Positions 1 through 12,727 of a stretch of DNA of 64,000 nucleotides are shown here, one piece after another. This DNA is from Heracleum sosnowskyi. Its lineage: Eukaryota; Streptophyta; Magnoliopsida; Apiales; Apiaceae. Numbering within the stretch: position 1 is the stretch's first letter; every line of letters begins with the position of its first letter. Under the pieces are notes generated by a model, which was not told where the DNA came from, ran no database searches, and saw nothing but the letters and a program-made list of their open reading frames with translations. The translations under genes and the position numbers were made by a program. The DNA lies in the NCBI GenBank assembly GCA_030848705.1, contig JAUIZM010000018.1, positions 1,860,001-1,924,000 on the forward strand, given 5' to 3'.

Positions 1-544
1 CAAGTTATTGATAACCAATTACCTTTTTCAGCTAAATTATATTACCTATTTCATATATCTATTTAACTAAAACAAATTATTTTCTAAAAATAAGACGGAG
101 AATATATATATATATATATATAATGGTAATATTATTCTATATTTATAACCGACAGCTAAAACACATTATGTGTTTTATATTTTCTAACTAAAACAACTTA
201 TCTTCTAAATATAATACATGCAAAATAAATATACAATGGTAATATTGTTTTATATAAATATTAATAAATAACAAGTTATTCTTTTCAGCTAAAACAAATT
301 ACCTCTTTTATATTTTCTAACTTAAACAACTAATTTTCTAAAAGTAATGCAGACGTATATATAAAAAAATTAATATAATTTTATATAATTGTTAATAAGT
401 AACTAATTGTCTTTTTAAGGATATTACCTGTTTATATTTTTTAACTGAAACAACTCATGTTCAAATTAAAAATAACACGGGCAAAAGATAGATATATTGG
501 TAATATTATTATATTAAACTTATGAAATTCATGTTTATTATAAT
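1..544. other. AT-rich spacer, no gene
   Basis: Very AT-rich sequence with a short (AT)n run near 100-121 and several diverged copies of a phrase resembling ctaaaacaactta. I see no credible coding frame. The only open frame (522-737) is low-complexity and runs into the neighbouring fold-back element. Confidence 0.6.
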
Positions 545-1250
545 TTTTTGGATATTTATCAAAAATACCACTTTTTTAAAAAAATTTTGCGATTTTACCA
601 TATTCTCAAAATATTTACAAAAATACCTTCTTTTTAAAAATAATTTACGAAAATACCATCTTTTAAAAAGATTTTTGCAAAAATACGTTCTGCAACTAAA
701 TACAACCTACGTAGGTTGCATCCGGTTGCACGTGTGATTGCAACTGGATGCAACTTTCCAAATACAACCTACGTAGTTTGCATCCAGTTGCATATGTGGT
801 TGAAATTAGATGCAACTAGATGCAACTTTTTAAAAAATAATTGAAAAAACAGCTAAGAATTCAAAAAAAATTATTAATAAAAGGGGTAAACTTGTGGTAT
901 TGGTTTACCCTGGGGTTCAATAGTTAACTTTTGGGGCTCAATGTTTCTATTTTGGATTTTAGAAATATTAAGAATGACGAATAATTCGTATACGGACTTA
1001 GGGTTTAGGGCAACCCTAAACCCTAGACTCTAAACCCTAATCTACCCTGATTTTAGGGTTGTTTACAACCCTAAAGGACGCCGAAAAAACACAATTATTA
1101 ACAAGTTGCATCTGTGGTTGATTTTGGTTGCAGTTTGCAGAAGGTATTTTTGCAAATAAGATGGTATTTTCGCAAAATATTTTTTTTTGAAAAGGTATTT
1201 TTGCAAAAATATTTCTAGAATGGGATATTTATGAAAAAAGCCCTAATTTT
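545..1250. mobile_element. fold-back Mutator-like non-autonomous element
   Basis: The two ends are imperfect inverted repeats built from several copies of a unit resembling TTTTTGCAAAAATACC, on the left at about 560-690 and in opposite orientation at about 1130-1230. Between them lie many TGCAAC/GTTGCA hexamers, an ACCTACGTAGGT palindrome and telomere-like CCCTAAA units. Long internally repetitive inverted ends are typical of Mutator-like or fold-back MITEs. Exact ends and a target duplication could not be fixed, and there is no coding capacity. Confidence 0.5.
1007..1075. repeat. interstitial telomere-like palindrome
   Basis: TTAGGGTTTAGGG is followed directly by ACCCTAAACCCTAG, CTAAACCCTAA and then again TTTTAGGGTTG and CAACCCTAAAG. 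Plant telomere units (TTTAGGG) thus occur in both orientations within about 70 bp, inside the fold-back element. This could be a healed break or just part of the element's hairpin. Confidence 0.6.
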
Positions 1251-1498
1251 TTTAACATTCAATTTAAACGAGATAATTAATTAAAATAAAAGTAATAGTA
1301 TATTCAAATAAACTCGGTATATTGAACAAGCACATATTTTGATATTTGCACTTGAGTCCCTTTTTAGATTTTTAAAAGTAAAAAAATACGAATCATTAGA
1401 TATGTTATTTTAAAATATTTTATATTTTAATATCTAAAATACTACTATTGATTACGTCAATAATATATTAAATTTAAATATTATATTGTTAGATTTAT

Positions 1499-1502
<4 letters not shown>

Positions 1503-1534
<32 letters not shown>
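1503..1534. repeat. (TA)n microsatellite at Helitron insertion
   Basis: About 15 TA units end exactly where the Helitron 5' terminus TCTATACTA begins. Helitrons insert between A and T, so a TA tract is a natural target. Confidence 0.85.
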
Positions 1535-1537
<3 letters not shown>

Positions 1538-4500
1538 ATACTATATTATTAAAGACGAAACATTGAAAGTTTTGTAGTCTGATCATGAAAGTTTTTGTAG
1601 TCTGGTCACTCAATTCATAGCCGTTAGATATTTTTGATCAAATCGATGAGAACCGTTAGATAAAATATTAAAATTATTATATAGAATATCTTTTCTATTT
1701 TTCCTAGCTAAAACATCTCATTTTCCAAAAATATTGCAAACAATTTCATTTACTAAAATAACTTAATAAAGTTATAATTGCTAATAACTAACTCATTACC
1801 TTTTTTAGCCAAATTGCATTTTTTTTTTATATTTTCTAACTAAGCGTAAGTGAGATCTTATCCAAAACTTTGGTCGGTCACTGTACTACCAATAGTATAT
1901 GATCTGTTGGATTATAAAACTATAAATATTCAAATAGATGAGGACCGTTAGATGTAATATTAAAAATTGTATTTGATTAATAATAGGATAGTATTTAAAT
2001 ACTAAAAGATGTATTTTGATAATTTAAACCAATTATAAATGGGTTTTCTATATTGAATAGAAATCTTTATGTAAACATTCGTAATTATCTTTTCTCTTTA
2101 CTTTATGGATAGTTCCAGTTAGATAAAAATTATTAAACCGTCATTAAATTAAAAATAATTTTGTTAGCTTCGCATGGGCTATAAAATCGTTAAAATATGT
2201 TGTCTAAAACTTAAGATAGAGCCCAAACAGTAAAGTGATTATCTAAATTTTAATAAATATTTTTTTCATTGTAGCACTAATTTATTTTTTTTCCTAATTC
2301 TTTTAAATTTATAAATTCTATTTTTATTTCAATAAAATATTAAAATCAATTTAAGAAAAAATTAAAATCGATCTGGTCCGTGTACGATCACTATACGACC
2401 AAATTAATAATTACAGTTAGATCTTAAATAGATCGATGAGAATTGTTAGACCTAATATTAAAAAGTGTATCTGATTAATAATAGAATTATATTTAAATAC
2501 TAAAAAGTGTATTTTGATAATTTAAAAGTTTTCTATGTAAAAATTCTTAAATATCTTTTCTCTTGAATTTATGTATAGTTCCAATTAGATAATAATTTTT
2601 AAACCAAATATCAAGATAACAATTCATATTGATTACAATATTAAAAATTATCAATATAATGCTGATGTATATCATACTAACAATGATACACATGAACCTA
2701 CATAGACTTAGTATATCATACTAACAACTGTACATAAATAAATTTAAACGCTTTTTTTCCAGAAGGAACATAACAATTTGATTAATCCAAATTATAATTA
2801 TATTATTTTAGATATAACAAACATAAAAGAATAATATCAAAATATTATTAAAATATTGAGGGTTTCATATTCATAAATGATAATTTTGAATATAATACTT
2901 ATATTAAAATGTGTATTTGATTAAATGTAGGATTATATTTAAATACTAAGAAGTGTGTTTTGATAATTTAAACCAATTATAAATTGCTTTTCTATATTGA
3001 ATTGAATTTTTTATGTAAAAATTCTTAACCATCTTTTCGGTTTATGGGTAGGTCAACAGGTCAAGTTAGATAATAATTATTAAACCATCATTAAATTAAA
3101 GATAATTTCGTTAGTTTCGTATGGTTTGTAAAATCGTCAAAATTCAATTTCTAAAACTCAGGATAGAACCCAAATAGTAAAGTGGGTATCTAAATTTTAA
3201 TAATTTTTTATTTTTATTTTTGTAGCACCAATTCATTTATTTTTCCACTAATTGTTTTAAATATAGAAATTTTATGTTTCTTTCAATAAAGTATTAAAAT
3301 TAATTAAGAACAAATTCAAATCGATAAATAATATAATAATACGAGGATAAAATTTTATAAAATTGTGCATATTTTTTATCCTATTTTATTAAGTTTTAGA
3401 TCATAACTAATCAAATATTATTTATTATTAAATAATAAATTATACGCAAATAGTGATTTTGTTTTATAAGAACTCATAAAAACCTAATTTCATTGTTAGC
3501 ACGACTATATTCATATTAAAAAAACCGTATTTTGAAATTTTAGACTCAGCTACCAAACTTTTTTAACCTATATACATTGTAAATTATTAAATTCAAAACT
3601 TTAAAAGTTTGTTAATCAATTAGTATAGTACTTTTTTGAAAAATCGTACTTTATAAAAAATATTATCAAAAAACCCATGTCTACAAAAAAAAATGAAAAA
3701 ATTCTTATGAATTGAGTGATCAAACCACCAGACCTATAAGAAAGCTTTCATTATTTAGTCTTTAATATAATAACATAGATTTTTACGGGATATACCATAA
3801 AAAATGAATTTTTATACAGAATTTTGATGGTGTACTACTTTAAAAGAAGAACTATTACAAAAAAATTATATTTTAATTGATAATTTATTTTCTCAAAAGT
3901 TCAAAGTTCCCGCATCATTAACATATTACAAAAAAAGAGTATATTATATTTTACCAATAAATATTTTAAAAAAATAAAAATTAAAAAAAATATATTAAAA
4001 AAATTAATGATGTTATCTTGGTGGTCCTAAATACCGTCAAAACATTCTCAACTATTAGATCCAATACTTTTAAAAATAGACGATCAAGATTATATCATAT
4101 AAAAATAAGTTATTATCTAAAAATGATATAAGTTAAAAAATATTATATTAGGATTGGATTTTCCAAAAAGTTAAAACATAAAAATAGTTGTAATTAAATA
4201 AGAAAACCCATTTAATATCAAAATAATAAAAATCGTTTCATCTTAAATAGATAGGTGAAAACCGTTAGATTTAACATTAAAAACCGTATTTGGTTAATAA
4301 AGGGTATTCTAATAATCTAAACTACATATAAGTAGATTTCCTAAATCGAATAGAATTCTCGATATTAAATTTCGTCATTTTATTCTCTTTTTAGTTTTAG
4401 AATAGTTTTTAATTGAAAAAAAACTATTAAACCACAACTAAATTAAAGATTATTTTGTGAATTTCATATGGACCATAAAATTCGCCAAATCTAACTTTTA

Positions 4501-4769
4501 TCACTCAATATAAACAAATATTAAATTGAGCGTGTAAAATATAATAAATATCAAATTTTTAACTATGATTTTTTTTGGCTAAATCTTTTTTAACAATAAT
4601 TTAATCAGGTAAACTAATAACTTTTAAATATTAAAATATTCATAAATAAATATAATTATAAATATTAAAAAAACAATCGTGTGTTCCATGGGTAATTAAA
4701 ATATAATTATAAACAAAATAATTATAAATAAAATTTAAGTAACCGTGCATCGCACGGGCTATAAGCTAG
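1535..4769 (+). mobile_element. non-autonomous Helitron
   Basis: The 5' end TCTATACTATATTATTAAAG is a typical plant Helitron start, preceded by A. The 3' end has a hairpin CCGTGC-ATC-GCACGG (4743-4757), eight bases, then CTAG (4766-4769) followed by T. This gives insertion between A and T with no target duplication. The 3.2 kb interior has no Rep/helicase frame. It contains several diverged copies of a roughly 250-bp block (about 1930-2200, 2430-2620, 2890-3150 and 4250-4490) and a reversed second Helitron 5' end near 3779. Internal repeats and nested termini suggest a composite of related elements. Confidence 0.75.
3715..3779 (-). mobile_element. reversed Helitron 5' terminus
   Basis: Read on the minus strand from 3779, the sequence starts TCTATGTTATTATATTAAAG. 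It continues with phrases matching the plus-strand 5' end at 1535 (ATGAAAG, GGTCTGGTGG, TGATCACTC). The partner 3' end of this copy was not identified. It may be an older, truncated or nested insertion inside the larger Helitron. Confidence 0.5.
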
Positions 4770-6544
4770 TAATAATATTATATTTAAAGACAAAAAAAGT
4801 GTATTTTGATGAGTGAAAAGCCCGGATTTTTTTCGTGCAAATTCTCGAGTTCCTATTTTATATCTTTGCTTAGAAATACAAGAAAAGCAATCAGAAATGT
4901 CACAAAATCCCCCGCACTTGATGGATGATAATTTAAAAAATTTCTATATAAAAATTCTAACCTATCTTTTCTCTTGAATTTATAATAGTTCCAGTTAGAT
5001 AATAATTATTAAACCAAATATCAGAATAACAATTTATATCAACTATACTATTAAAAAATTATCAATATAATGTTCATGTATACCATGCTAACAATAATAC
5101 ACGTGGACCCTGCATTAAAAGAAACATAAGAGAAGTCCAGTACATATTGAATTTATAACACTTTTTTTATTAGTATTAAACATAACACTTTTTTTTTTGA
5201 ATGAACATAACAATTTGATTTATCCAAATTATAGTTATATTATTTTATATATAACAAGCATAAAATGATAATATCAAAATATTATTAAAAATTGAGGGTT
5301 TCATATTCAATAAAGATAATTTTGAAGATTTTGTGTGGGTTGCAAAATCGTAAAAATTAGATTTCTAAAACTCAAAATATAGCTTAAATAGTAAAGATAG
5401 AGCCCAAATAGTAAAGTAAGTATCTAAATTTTAATAAATATTTTTTTTATTGTAGCACAAATTCAAATTTTTTTCCCTAATTCTTTTAAATTTAGAAATT
5501 CTATGTTTCTTTCAATAAAATATTAAAATCAATTTAAGAAAAAATTCAAATTGATAAAGAATATAATAATATGAGAATAAAATTTTGTATAATCATAACA
5601 TATTTTTATTCTATTTAATAATTTTTAGATAATCATGTATTTTAAAATTTTATATACACATTAAAGTGAAGCATTAAAAGTAAAATCAGTTAATATTATA
5701 CTTATATTAGTATATAATTTATATCATTATTATATTCTTGTATAATATGTGTAAAAGAAGTCTTATCCAAAACTATGATACTCATTTTGGTACCACAATC
5801 TTGAAAGACATGTTCCATTAATACATACTCTCTCTGTCCTTTTTTCTATACCGTTTTCATTTTGGGATGTCACTCTCGTTTCTATACATTCCAAAAATAG
5901 TAACTTTTAATAATATAAAACACATTACACCCACTACTTTTCTCCACTATCTCTATTCTATAATAATTTAAAACACTATTACACATACTATTTTCATCCA
6001 CTATCTCAAATCTATTATTAAATAATGATAGGTCCCACCACTTTACCCATTTTTCATCTAACTTTACTCATTTTTATACATTTTCTTGGTATTCGTATCC
6101 GAACCCAATGTATATTAATCAACGGGACAGAGGGAGTATCAAAATAGATAGATGAGAATCGTTAGATCAAATATGAAGAAGTGTATTTGGTTGTTTGTTA
6201 AATTATATTAAAAAATACTATAAAAATATATTTTGATAATTTAAATCAAATACATGAAAATTTCCTAAATCGAATAGAATTGTCAACGTAAAAATTTGTC
6301 ATTTTCTTCCCTCTTTAGTTTTGGGGTAGTTTTTATTGTAAAATAATTGTTAAACCTTCACTTAATTAAAACCATTTTCTTCCCTCTTTAGTTATGGGGT
6401 AATTTTTATTTTTAAAAAATTGTTAAACCATTAATTAATTAAAAGATTAATTTGTAATATTAAAACTCGCCAGATGTAATATTAAAATGTGTATTTAGTT
6501 GTTAGAAGATAAAAAACTCGTGTGTTGCACGGGTTATAACCTAG
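4770..6544 (+). mobile_element. second Helitron body with 3' terminus
   Basis: A second 3' end lies at 6517-6544: the hairpin CTCGTG/CACGGG, then TTATAAC and CTAG followed by T. The sequence upstream repeats the same blocks as the preceding Helitron (about 4915-5050 and 6145-6470), so it is the same family. No clear TC start was found. The 5' end may be truncated at about 4770, or this may be the outer end of an element that began at 1535. A Stowaway MITE sits inside it. Confidence 0.5.
5828..6136. mobile_element. Stowaway MITE
   Basis: The termini CTCTCTCTGTCC and GGGACAGAGGGAG are inverted and match the Stowaway (Tc1/mariner) consensus. The element is flanked by TA at 5826-5827 and 6137-6138. 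It is 309 bp, AT-rich and non-coding. A relative with the same interior occurs at 25894. Confidence 0.85.
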
Positions 6545-7109
6545 TACCAACAAACATCATACATGGTAACTTTTTCAATAATAAAATAGAACTCCGTGTT
6601 CATGCATTCACATACATCCCCGATTAAAATTTGTCACATGTAATGTCACATCATTCGGTAAAAAAAATTTGATAAAATTTTTGAAATACCTCGACTACCC
6701 TAATATAAATGAGAGGTTGGGAGGACCGGATCTAAAACCAAGATCCTGTTACATAAATAATTCAACTAGAATTTCAGCCTAGTAGAGAAAGACTTTGATG
6801 GAATATTAAACTATTCAACCATATGAAAGTTTAAATATTAATTTTAAAAAATATTTTTTAAATCAGCATTACATATTATTATACAAACTAGGTTACTAAG
6901 TCGCGCTTTACAGCGGCACTAGAATATATTTGTTAAGAAAAAAAATATTAGAATAAAAATTGTGAAATTAATATCTACAAAATTATTTAAATTATCAAAT
7001 AAAATATATTCTATAAAATTTGCATTTGGGTAGGTACTATAATAAAATATTTAAATATTTTGTTTGTTTATATAGTTTGATTTTTTATTTTGTTGGACCG
7101 ATACCATTG

Positions 7110-7141
<32 letters not shown>

Positions 7142-8300
7142 ACAAAAATCAATATAAACATATAATATTACTTATATTTATATAGTATTATTAGAAAAGA
7201 TAATATATAATTTATATTATATATTATAAATCTTATAGTTTGTAATATTTCAAATCCTAGCAAAATTCCATCCTTATTGAAACAAACATAATAATTAAAA
7301 ATAGTTAAGAAAATGACAGTAATTATCAATCTCAATAGACCTTTAGTGCATATTCAAAATATATTAAAATCGAACAGGTTATCAATGTAGTTTAAAAGTA
7401 TAATGCGAAACCTTTAGTACATATTATTTAATACTAAAAAGTAAGATTGGAAACACACGTGTAATTAGGCGGTAGCATAATGCTAAATACATGTTCCATT
7501 GCCTCCGTCACCAGCTCCACTGTATCAATCACCAACTCTGCTTCCAGCAATTTCTTCCCGTGATTGTAGGAATATTAATCCTCCTTGGAAAAGAGAGCTT
7601 TCGAAAACATTACTCTTATCAGATAAGGACCTTTCACACTTATTTTTGTCCATGCACGAGCTAGTGAAGTAATCAAATCATGTGCTACGAATATTGCATC
7701 ACAATTCTTTAACATCTCCATGATTCAGATTTTACCCATATCTGTTTTTTTTTTTTATCTTTTTGGCCCTGTAAACGATATTTTCTTGGAAAACACAAAA
7801 CATGAAAGTTGTAGAAAACGAAAAGATCTTTCCGACGATATATGGCTCGTCAGAAACGGACTTATAACGAATCAGGAATTAAATAAAACGTCTGATGATT
7901 AACTTCTCAATACTGAAAAACGGGATCTGATTATGTTTTGTGATTTCGAGAATATATCTGAACATAATCTCATAAAACACCAAGAACGAAAGTTGTAGGA
8001 AATCACAAAAGCTTTCCGATCATAAAAAATCATCAAAATCTGACATGTATTCAATTTACTACGAATTTTATAAGATAACTTATGTATACGGACAAAAGCA
8101 TAAGAAAACGTATCTTAATTTTGAAAAGAATCATTAATTACCGCCTCCATCGTTCTACTCCTCCATTAAATCCGCTCCAGATCCATAATAACTCCCTTTG
8201 CGTATGATGTAGATGATTTGATTGTCCTCCACAATCAAAAAATAATCCCCTTCTTTCGTCGATGTTCATCCTATTAATAAACATTTTTTCCTCAGGCGAC
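6545..8300. other. AT-rich spacer
   Basis: I see no gene. It contains a (TA)n tract at 7111-7139. There is also a possible reversed Helitron 3' end at 6888-6915: CTAG followed by a GC-rich imperfect hairpin GTCGCGC/GCGGCAC, whose 5' partner was not found. Around 7790-8040 the phrase GAAAGTTGTAG is repeated with CTTTCCGA, a common degenerate plant repeat. Confidence 0.5.
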
Positions 8301-8309
8301 ATTATGGGG

Positions 8310-8905
8310 AGAGAGTTATATCAAGTCCTACAAATTCGAAAATAATAAGGAAGTTGTAATTTTCTAAATCAAAGAAAGTTCTATCAAGTTTGAAAATAAT
8401 AAAAGAAAGTTCTATCAAACCTACAAATTCGAAAATAATAATGAAATTGTAATTTTCTAAATGAAATAAAGTTCTATTAAGTTTGAAAATAATAAAAGAA
8501 AGTTCTATCAAGCCTACAAATTCGAAAATAATAAGGAAGTTGTAATTTTCTAAAGAAAGTTCTATCAAGTCCTACAAATTCGAAAATAATAAGGAAGTTG
8601 TAATTTTCTAAATCAAAGAAAGTTCTATCAAGTCCTACAAATTCGAAAATAATAAGGAAGTTGTAATTTTCTAAATCAAAGAAAGTTATATCAAGTTTGA
8701 AAATAATAAAAGGAAGTTCTATCAAGACTACAAATTCGAAAATAATAAGGAAGTTGTAATTTTCTAAATCAAAGAAAGTTCTATCAAGTCCTACAAATTC
8801 GAAAATAATAAGTAAGTTGTAATTTTCTAAATCAAATAAAGTTATATCAAGTTTGAAAATAATAAAATAAAGTTCTATCAAGTTTGAAAATAATAAAAGT
8901 GTAAT
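8310..8905. repeat. 63-bp minisatellite
   Basis: The tandem array has a 63-bp full unit containing TACAAATTCGAAAATAATA and GGAAGTTGTAATTTTCTAAA. For example, CGAAAAT recurs at 8581 and 8644. There is a 58-bp variant and shorter roughly 30-bp half units lacking the TACAAATTC part. Because 63 is a multiple of three, minus-strand frames stay open through much of the array and give a 21-residue repeat. I regard those frames as by-products. Confidence 0.85.
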
Positions 8906-10114
8906 TTTCAATTTCCTTCCTACAAAATCAAAAAGAATAAAGGAAGTTGTAATTATTAAAATTAAAAATTGTGAAAAATTGAGAAAATTAGAAAAATAGA
9001 ACGGAGCGATTCTAAAGGCGCCATCTCAACGCCCCCGTCTTCTCCTTTGTATAATTATATTGATGCGTGATTCTAATTTTGCCGCTCATATTATATCACT
9101 AAAAATTCCCGATTTTTTTTAAAAAATCCCTGATTAAATCCTTTAAAATATTTTGTTAATTATTTAAAAATTATTGATGTAATAAGAAATCTCCTATTAA
9201 TTCTAAATCTATATAGATCAATTGATTAATTTTAATTTCCGACTTTTACAACCATACATCATATATGAAAGGTATTCCGGTAAGAAGAAATATTTAGAGA
9301 TATGTTAAGAGGGTTCCGAATGTATTTTGAATAAGTTTCAGAGTGCTTTTTCTATTTGGTATACACCGCTATATATGGGCTACAAAATACATTCTCCACC
9401 CCAAAACTAAACTGCCCCATTAACTTCACCATTAATATAATAAATATATTGATATGTAACTCATATACAATTACATCTAAGCATTTATTTATATAATTAA
9501 CACTAATAAATACATCATTTATGTATTTATTTATTCAATTTATTTTATGGATTATTTGGCATAAAGCCAACAACCTAACATCTCCCACTTGGCTATTTGC
9601 CAAATAATTTTTGAAACTCCCACTTTTCATGAAGTGTATGATTTGAGTATCAATATAAGTCCAACCAATATCAAAATCTCAACTAGGCTTGAACTTTTTC
9701 AACTAGGAAAATCTCAAAAAAAAAAATAGACCCATTAGTCTTATATTTTCTTTTCAAAATTCACTTACAATCTGTGAATTTTCTATATTCAAGAAAAACA
9801 CAAAACTCCCACATTTGTTTCTGTACTACAAACTCAATTGCATTTTTATGACCTCTATCCGTGAGCCAGTTTCTGGCAGTTCATTATAGATTCAATTTGA
9901 TTTCTACACCCATGTTCATAAATAAATATGATATTCACTATTATATAAAATAGTCATTCTTCCAATTTGATGAATTCTTCGGTCTCTTCTATTCAACCAC
10001 ATTTAATGACTCATTATCAATATTCAAATTTACTTCATCATTCTCGATCTTGGTCATAATCGAAAAATATTTCAGGCTCATACATGCCCGGCCAAAAACC
10101 CAACAATATACATA
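8906..10114. other. spacer, no gene seen
   Basis: AT-rich sequence without a convincing coding frame or transposon termini. It includes diverged low-complexity runs and a slightly richer stretch near 9010-9060. Confidence 0.5.
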
Positions 10115-10470
10115 GTGCGTGTTTGGGTTATCATCAAAAAATTGATTTATAACTTAAAATGAGTAAGTGTCATATAAGTGATAAGTTATGAATTCTTATA
10201 AGTTATACGGGTGTTTGGATAAATTTAATTATAAGTTAGTTAAGAGTTTTCTAAATTAAATTTGAAAAAATAATTTTTAAATACAATGATTTCAACACTT
10301 GCATTTTAAATTAAAAAAATATTTAAAAACACAAATGTAAAAATATAAAATATTAGAAAAATAAAGAAATCAAAGAATAAGTTGATAAGTTAAGTAAAAT
10401 GTTAATGATTTTTAACATTCAATTTATCAATTTATAAGTTATAAATTATCAAATAAGCTGGTACACAAAC
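10115..10470. mobile_element. MITE, left part (split by element 1)
   Basis: It starts GTGCGTGTTTGG. It is rich in ataagtt/aacttat phrases that fold on themselves and is cut at 10470 by the retrotransposon LTR. The remainder lies at 24982-25037 and ends CCAAACAGGCCC. The two ends form an imperfect GTTTGG-type inverted repeat as seen in hAT-like MITEs. The superfamily is uncertain. Confidence 0.5.
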
Positions 10471-11528
10471 TGTTGGTCCTTGTGTATTGCAGAAGGGGGG
10501 GGGGGGATGAATGCAATACTGATAAAATTCAATCTCAGTTTCAACAACTAAAACTAAGATTTAATGTTATCAATAATATGTATGCATTCACAAACAGTAT
10601 AGTAGAGAAGACAGGATTCACAAAATAAATGTTTTATTTATTTTGCAAAGTGTTGCTACAACCTCAAGAGAGAATTCTTGAACTTCGTTTTTCTCCAAGA
10701 CACTTACTTGTCTTCGTTACTTGTCTAGAATGAATTGATAGTCTAAGTATAAAACTAATCCTATCACTATCAACACGGGTCTGTGAAGTTGCTGTCATTA
10801 TCAAGTGGCAGCTTCTTACAAAGTGTCTACCCATGTGACTTTCCTAAATTGCTAACAATGTCAGATATACATTACAAAGAAAGCAACCTAGATTCATTCT
10901 ATTTCTAGCTAAAACAATTCAGCAAATAGAGACTTGACCTTGCTCTTGAATTGATTCGCTTTTGTTTGCAGTGCTTGAAGCTTCTGTCGTAGTCTTGCAG
11001 ACTTGGTGCAGCTTAGGGATACTGCAACACGCCTGTTTCTTGAACATTGAAACTGTCACGGGGTTTGACTGAGAAAGATACCTAGAACAAGGATCTTTCT
11101 CGAGACAGTTACTTTTGCCGCAGAGCTTGCTGTCACAGGAATGTGCTTTTGGTGACAGTAAGAGTTCCCCGCATAGTGTGCTGTCGAGGTCTCCAAACTT
11201 GTTGTCGAGGGCTAAAGTTGTTGTTGCGTAGTCGTCCGCCAATGTTGCTGTCAGAGTGAATATGCTGTCTTGACTTGCAACATTCTGTCTTCTTGTAATC
11301 TTACTGTCAATGCTTATGACAGTAACCTTTATTCATGCTGTCATCTAATATGCGTTCTTTGAGGCTTGAACACAGAAAGTGAACTTCTTCCAAATTATAC
11401 AATTAAAATAACATTGCATACTGATTACAAGAACATACTTTGGCTGTGACAGTATGTTCTACTTAATTAAAAAATTAATTATATACAAAGTTAAGTTGTT
11501 CCTATGCTATCACCCATAAATCCCAACA
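10471..11528 (-). repeat. 3' LTR of element 1
   Basis: A 1058-bp LTR, about 98-99% identical by eye to 23921-24976. It contains the poly-G tract with flanking inverted repeats at 10484-10519. CTGTCA/TGACAG motifs cluster at about 10790-10870 and 11090-11460. The low-complexity cysteine-bearing frame at 10919-11242 lies inside the LTR, recurs in the other LTR and is probably not a gene. Confidence 0.92.
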
Positions 11529-11548
11529 TTCTCCCCCAATTTGTTTTT
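11529..11548 (-). other. polypurine tract of element 1
   Basis: On the minus strand the bases just before the 3' LTR include AAATTGGGGGAGAA. This purine run would prime plus-strand DNA synthesis. It sits directly beside the LTR boundary TGTTGGGA. Confidence 0.8.
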
Positions 11549-11620
11549 ATGGACACTAACAACAAATTTACAATATATGCTGACAACTTAACTAACAAGA
11601 TCAGAATGGATTTAGAATGT

Positions 11621-12727
11621 TTACTTAGCTTGAGATTTCCTCTTCTGCCTTGTTACTTCTTCTCTTCTGAGAGCTTCTACCAAGCTGCTTCTTAGACCTT
11701 CTACAAGAGAGATTTCAGCAGGTGTGACTGCAGCATCTTCTATTTCTTCAATGATCTTATTGATAGTAGGAGAAATAAGAGAACTAGCATCCCTGAGATT
11801 CAACCATTGCTCTTGATCAAATGGATAGCTTCTGAAGTGGAGTTCTTCATGAATGAGCTTGAATCTACTTCCTCGATAAGCATTGAGAGACATCCTCCTT
11901 TGCTTGTCCAGCTTCGAATCTTCTCCTTTTCTCCTTTCCAATAATTCCTCTATCTTGTCAGAACAGATCTGCTCCAGGGGATGAATTGATCCAGCAACCA
12001 TATACTGTAAATCCTTCAGAATAGTTGTTTTTAGCTTGTGCAAGCTGCAAACATAGATTTCTTCTTTTAGATGCTTGATTCTTAAGGGATTTTCCAGCAT
12101 ACATGTTTGATAATTTGGAGCTTCACTTTCTGCCTTGGTGGCAGTCTTGCATCTTTCCAGGAGTTCAGCTTCCTTCTTATCAAGTTCTGACTGATATTGA
12201 GCGTATTGAGAAGAGTCAGGTCTTTTGCTTGGCTTGGGTTGCCCTTCCTCTGTGGGTTGGGTTTTCCTTTCTTCTGTGGATGAATCATCAAACTCATAGT
12301 ACCAGTGATATGGTATAGGAGAAGCTGGTAAATCAGTTGAAATATCAGCATCATCAAAATCTACAAAGTTGTAGCCAAATTTCTGATAGAATTCAGCATC
12401 CCTATCAGCTTGATATTTCAGAATATGTTCCATAACAGACTCTGGAACATTTTCATAGCTCTCCAGCAACTCTACCATTCTTTCCAGGTAGAAGAAGTCA
12501 ATTCTTCTTTTATCTATGGTTGATGTCCTACCACTGGTTGATGTGGAGACTAGATTGAAATCCTTATCAACCTTGGTAGATCTTGATTCTTCCCACCACA
12601 TAATCAGTGACCTCTTGATTTGCATCCATCTTGACCTCAACACTCTTGATTTCTCTAGATTGCATCTGTTGTATCTTAAGACTGTTGGGAGGTATTGATT
12701 GAATTGGCTTCTTAAGATTCCTGCCAA
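11621..12727 (-). pseudogene. env-like region of element 1, C-terminal frame
   Basis: A 368-residue frame, charged and predicted helical, rich in E/K/R, ending in a basic tail (RQKRKSQAK). It lies in frame +1 relative to the upstream env-like pieces and overlaps the end of the preceding frame (12567-12727), so a frameshift in that overlap probably separates one original ORF. No transmembrane segment stands out, so a true envelope role is unsupported. It terminates about 70 bp before the polypurine tract. Function unknown. The name env-like reflects position only. Confidence 0.6.

Noticed and set aside
6888..6915. Reversed Helitron 3' end
   Set aside because: CTAG plus hairpin is present, but the stem is imperfect and no 5' terminus was found, so it is not called as an element.
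8302..8911. Antisense frames of 88 and 144 codons
   Set aside because: They are translations of the 63-bp minisatellite; no start context, no domain, variants break the frame.
10919..11242. Cysteine-bearing frame in element 1 LTR (also 24368-24850)
   Set aside because: Lies wholly in the LTR promoter/leader region and is repeated in both LTRs. Composition follows the TGACAG motif array rather than a protein family.
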